NCBI GenBank assembly: GCA_004794785.1
Contig: SJOL01008950.1
Coordinates: 554,278 to 618,277, forward strand
Direction of reading: 5' to 3'
Source: Opisthorchis felineus
Taxonomy: Eukaryota > Platyhelminthes > Trematoda > Opisthorchiida > Opisthorchiidae
DNA: 64,000 nt
The notes under the pieces were generated by a model. It was not told the origin of the DNA and searched no databases. It was given only the letters and a program-made list of their open reading frames with translations. Position 1 is the first letter of the stretch; every line of letters starts with the position of its first letter. Positions 61,245 through 64,000 of this stretch are shown here, in pieces. A program made the position numbers and the translations under genes.

Positions 61245-61560
61245 TGTCATCATAAACGCCAACGGTAGCCAAAAGTAAGCTTAGTAAGTTTTTACAGTGC
61301 GAAAGTCGGATACTTGTGGCGACACCTGTTGGGGACGGGCTGATTGACAGCGCCAGAAGTGAGTTTAATGCGACATCCACTTCGTTTGGGAGACCTGATT
61401 CGAGGGCCAACTCAGCAAGACGCAATTCAGTCAGATCGCGTAACCTGGTGGGGTCAGTCAACCCTGAACCACCCATGTAGCCAGTGCGGTCTGATCCAGA
61501 TGCGCTTTCGGAAAATTCTGAAAGTCGGATGCTCATTGATGGGGGCTGCCACGATGGATC
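61245..61560 (-). CDS. ARID2: ARID2 exon: region after the ARID domain, start of armadillo-like repeats
   Basis: The exon opens after a pyrimidine-rich acceptor (CACTCTCCCCAG) and ends at GATGACA|GTAAGT, leaving one base. It encodes 105 codons in phase 0. After a Ser/Gly-rich stretch it carries LALESGLPNEVDVALNSLL and then LLSLLLATVGVYDD. These correspond to the human ARID2 segments with SGLPNEVD and LLLANAGVFDD, which follow the ARID domain and start the helical-repeat region. The leftover A joins GC of the next exon to give Ser. No ARID-domain exon was recognised between here and the window end, so the 5' part of the gene is missing from view. Confidence 0.85.
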
Positions 61561-61852
61561 CTGGGGAGAGTGAAACAAGCAGCACAGTTGGAACATCAAA
61601 ATGCTGCAGGAAAACTCTAGACAATTAATTACCAGGCTGATGAATCAGTGTCTCACGATCAAACACAATTGTGAGGAAACAGGCGAACAGTAAATGGGAT
61701 ATGATGTGTGCAGGACAACTAGCTACTTCATTAGACAGCTCCATTACTGATGATAGTTGGGCTAACGAGTATCACCTAGTCCAACTTACCAACCATGTGA
61801 GTTAATGCCTCATAGGGATCAGGTCAGGCGCGGAACCAGGTAATAGTGATAA

Positions 61853-61855
61853 TAC

Positions 61856-61936
<81 letters not shown>
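61853..61936. repeat. (AAT)n microsatellite, about 27 units
   Basis: An almost perfect AAT tract runs about 84 bp. It sits at the 3' end of the minus-strand SINE at 61.94-62.1 kb. Frames through it translate to homopolymer-like Leu or Tyr runs, which are not real proteins. Confidence 0.95.
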
Positions 61937-62105
61937 CGTTTTCGGTGCATAGCCGCCATGTCACCTGAAGGAAGCACGAGGCCTGAGATACTGCCTTGTT
62001 GCCCACGCCTAGACATGACTAGTCGAGACGTCGGGGTTGGGTTTGAACCACGGACCGTCTGGAAAATAAGTCCGCGCCGTAACCACTGAGCTATCTCGGG
62101 TTAGT
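61937..62105 (-). repeat. tRNA-derived SINE (family 1) with trinucleotide tail
   Basis: On the minus strand: GATAGCTCAGTGGTTACGG (A box), GTGGTTCAAACCCAACC (B box), then GTCTAGGCGTGGGCAACAAG, GCAGTATCTCAGGCCTCGTG and CTTCCTTCAGG. Its 3' end abuts the ATT/AAT microsatellite at 61.85-61.94 kb, which is best read as its expanded tail. It lies upstream of the first visible ARID2 exon. Confidence 0.8.
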
Positions 62106-62750
62106 GAAATCAGATGACGAAGTGAATAATCTTTTTGCCATTTCCGCCTCGTCGAGCTGTGTGGCTCAAATTTTGGCACCCTGAAATTGTGACGGCCATC
62201 TCTGCCTATTCTACCAGTACGAGTATGGCCAGTGATCTTCAGAACTTGCATGTGGTGCACTCATTCTCTCTCGTTTTTACTGCCACACCGGTATTTGTAA
62301 AAATAGGTCAATGATTCCCCATAGTACGTGAACTTCTGTTTAGAGTTAATGAATAACAGTGGGAAGACAACAGATGCTAAGAGGACGTAAGAACCATTAC
62401 ATTCAATCAAATATCAAACGCGCAAAGCTATCTATGAAACAACTTAGTCATCTTGTAAGAATTAAATTCTGTCTTCCTTGCAGAGACTTCAGGCTTGATC
62501 CACATGAAGAGGGCAACAGCTGGAAATTGCTCGTTATACCCCACCACAAAGCACCCTCACATACTCATTTCACTTTTATCACACGAATTTTACCAGATAA
62601 AAATGTTCGACTGTAAAACAGGCATCATCATCATCAAAGACAGTAACATCAGTGTTGACACTGATGCTTCACTGCCGTATGTAAATCAGTGAGAGACCGA
62701 CGATCAACATGGGTGTTACTACCAGTAACGACGGTGGTGAGGAATTTATC

Positions 62751-63161
62751 ACGAAGAGACTGGACCTTACCGTGGTATGACGGTTTGTGTACCTCGGCGA
62801 CCCATTTAGCTATACTGGGAGATGTCCACGCAGCGCTTCCAGAGTCTCTCATACAAGGTTGTCAATGGTTAGAGGTCGCACAAACACAGTCTCCTGGTCC
62901 TCCAGGTTGGGGGTTGGAACATGTGGCGACTTGTTCCGTAGAAATGGTAATGCATTTGCATTTCCCGCCAAACACCGCTGCCTTGAGGTAAGGCTTTTGA
63001 GCTAAAGGCTTTGGTTGAGGACCCTAATCGTCCTCCTGTCTAGGTGTGGGCGCCCTGACAGTATCCCAGTCCACGTACAACCATGATACCTACGTCTAAC
63101 AATAAACTCATGCCACATCGGCCGTCGCGTGGTGCCATCAGCCGGGTCGCCGTACTCGCTG
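62751..63161 (+). repeat. First copy of a direct duplication (offset about 839 bp)
   Basis: This segment recurs at 63589-64000. From about 62881 to 63160 the two copies look identical base for base. The leading part (62751-62875) is only about 85% alike. The unit includes a tRNA-like piece on the minus strand (TAGCTAAATGGGTCGCCGAG) and a body with CTAGGTGTGGGCGCCCTGAC, GTATCCCAG, reminiscent of the family-1 SINE body. Confidence 0.85.
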
Positions 63162-63588
63162 TTGTAACAGGGCGGGCAAGCGAAAACATGCTACTGCTGA
63201 CGCCTCCATTCTTTCTCTTTCACATACTTTTTCCTCTCCCTCTCCCAACCCCATTATTCACGCATCACGCTCGCACCACGACAACCCCCCAAGGGGTGTC
63301 CAGATCGGATCTGTAACAACTGAAAATTGTGTAACACCCATAAAACCACCACCACCCTCCTCAACCGTTCGAACGCTTCCTCAACAGATCTTAGACATTT
63401 TTAGTGGTTCTTCTCTTCAACCCGACCCGTTTGTGGACGATTACCAAAAGCCGCTCTGTCAAACGACGATTCTGGAGCACGAAGAACATGAGGTACTGGA
63501 TTCCGTTACAAACGTTCCGCTCTCTGAGGGCTGGCTGTGATCATTTCCTGTAGCATTTTTCATCACTTTGTTATTGGACCGAACCGTC

Positions 63589-64000
63589 ACGAAGAGACTG
63601 GGCCTTACCGTGGTGTGACAGTTTGCGCACCTCAGCGACCCACTGAGCTATCCTGGGGGGTGTTCCCGCGACACTTACAGAGTCTCTCATACCTGATTGG
63701 TCAATGGTTAGAGGTCTGACAAACACAGTCTCCTGGTCCTCCAGGTTGGGGGTTGGAACATGTGGCGACTTGTTCCGTAGAAATGGTAATGCATTTGCAT
63801 TTCCCGCCAAACACCGCTGCCTTGAGGTAAGGCTTTTGAGCTAAAGGCTTTGGTTGAGGACCCTAATCGTCCTCCTGTCTAGGTGTGGGCGCCCTGACAG
63901 TATCCCAGTCCACGTACAACCATGATACCTACGTCTAACAATAAACTCATGCCACATCGGCCGTCGCGTGGTGCCATCAGCCGGGTCGCCGTACTCGCTG
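63589..64000 (+). repeat. Second copy of the direct duplication, cut by the window end
   Basis: It matches 62751-63161 and is still identical at base 64000, so the repeat may extend beyond the window. On the minus strand the head reads GATAGCTCAGTGGGTCGCTG, a good tRNA-like A box. Confidence 0.85.

Larger units (their letters stand above)
29314..61560 (-). other. ARID2: ARID2 gene locus (3' part), PBAF complex subunit
   Basis: This is the span of a multi-exon gene on the minus strand whose spliced product matches animal ARID2/BAF200 in order along its length. ARID2 is the PBAF-specific subunit of the SWI/SNF nucleosome remodeller and acts in the nucleus. Exons, 5' to 3' on the minus strand, run 61560-61245, 57256-57192, 45919-45850, 43435-42869, 36918-36596, 36172-35987 (doubtful), 35955-35181, 35065-34575, 33850-33170, 29997-29438 and 29377-29314 (doubtful). 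Every donor is GT and every acceptor AG, and leftover bases at each join combine into sense codons without frame loss. About 1,365 codons fall inside the window; human ARID2 has about 1,835. The ARID domain exons were not found and probably lie to the right of base 64000. Several introns exceed 6 kb and carry retrotransposons. Confidence 0.88.

Noticed and set aside
61819..62016. Poly-Leu and poly-Tyr open frames
   Set aside because: Translation of the (AAT)n microsatellite.

Overview
The window looks like nuclear DNA from a flatworm, most likely a digenean fluke. This is an inference from four things. Genes are broken into short exons separated by introns ranging from about 31 nt to 15 kb. 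The non-LTR retrotransposon tails resemble those common in fluke genomes. tRNA-derived SINEs are scattered throughout. The one gene I can name is a metazoan chromatin-remodelling subunit. No bacterial-type operons, CRISPR arrays or origins are present. One 20-base N gap lies at 18351-18370.

29.3-61.6 kb (minus strand): a partial orthologue of ARID2 (BAF200), a subunit of the PBAF SWI/SNF complex. I reconstruct eleven exons, nine well supported, with GT..AG borders and mutually compatible codon phases. They cover the segment just after the ARID domain, the armadillo-like helical region, a long Pro/Ser-rich linker, the C2H2 zinc-finger pair and the conserved C-terminal block. The first exons, including the ARID domain, should lie beyond the right edge of the window. 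The spliced part inside the window would encode about 1,365 residues.

The ARID2 introns are filled with mobile DNA. The 42.9-36.9 kb intron holds a Gypsy-type integrase fragment (+), a LINE (-) and a LINE tail (+). The 57.2-45.9 kb intron holds another LINE (+) and SINEs. A LINE reverse-transcriptase scrap lies just beyond the ARID2 3' end.

5.6-23.5 kb: a chain of coding-looking exons on the minus strand with compatible splice phases at several joins. I could not identify the protein(s). Two further coding-looking segments on the plus strand lie near or between them: one is CUB-like at 8.2 kb, the other is a Pro/Ser/Tyr-rich tail at 4.4-4.7 kb.

The rest is non-coding and repetitive: an imperfect foldback element at 1.25-1.55 kb, a dispersed repeat with a conserved GC-rich core, at least two tRNA-derived SINE families, microsatellites, and a direct duplication with an 839-bp offset at the right end.
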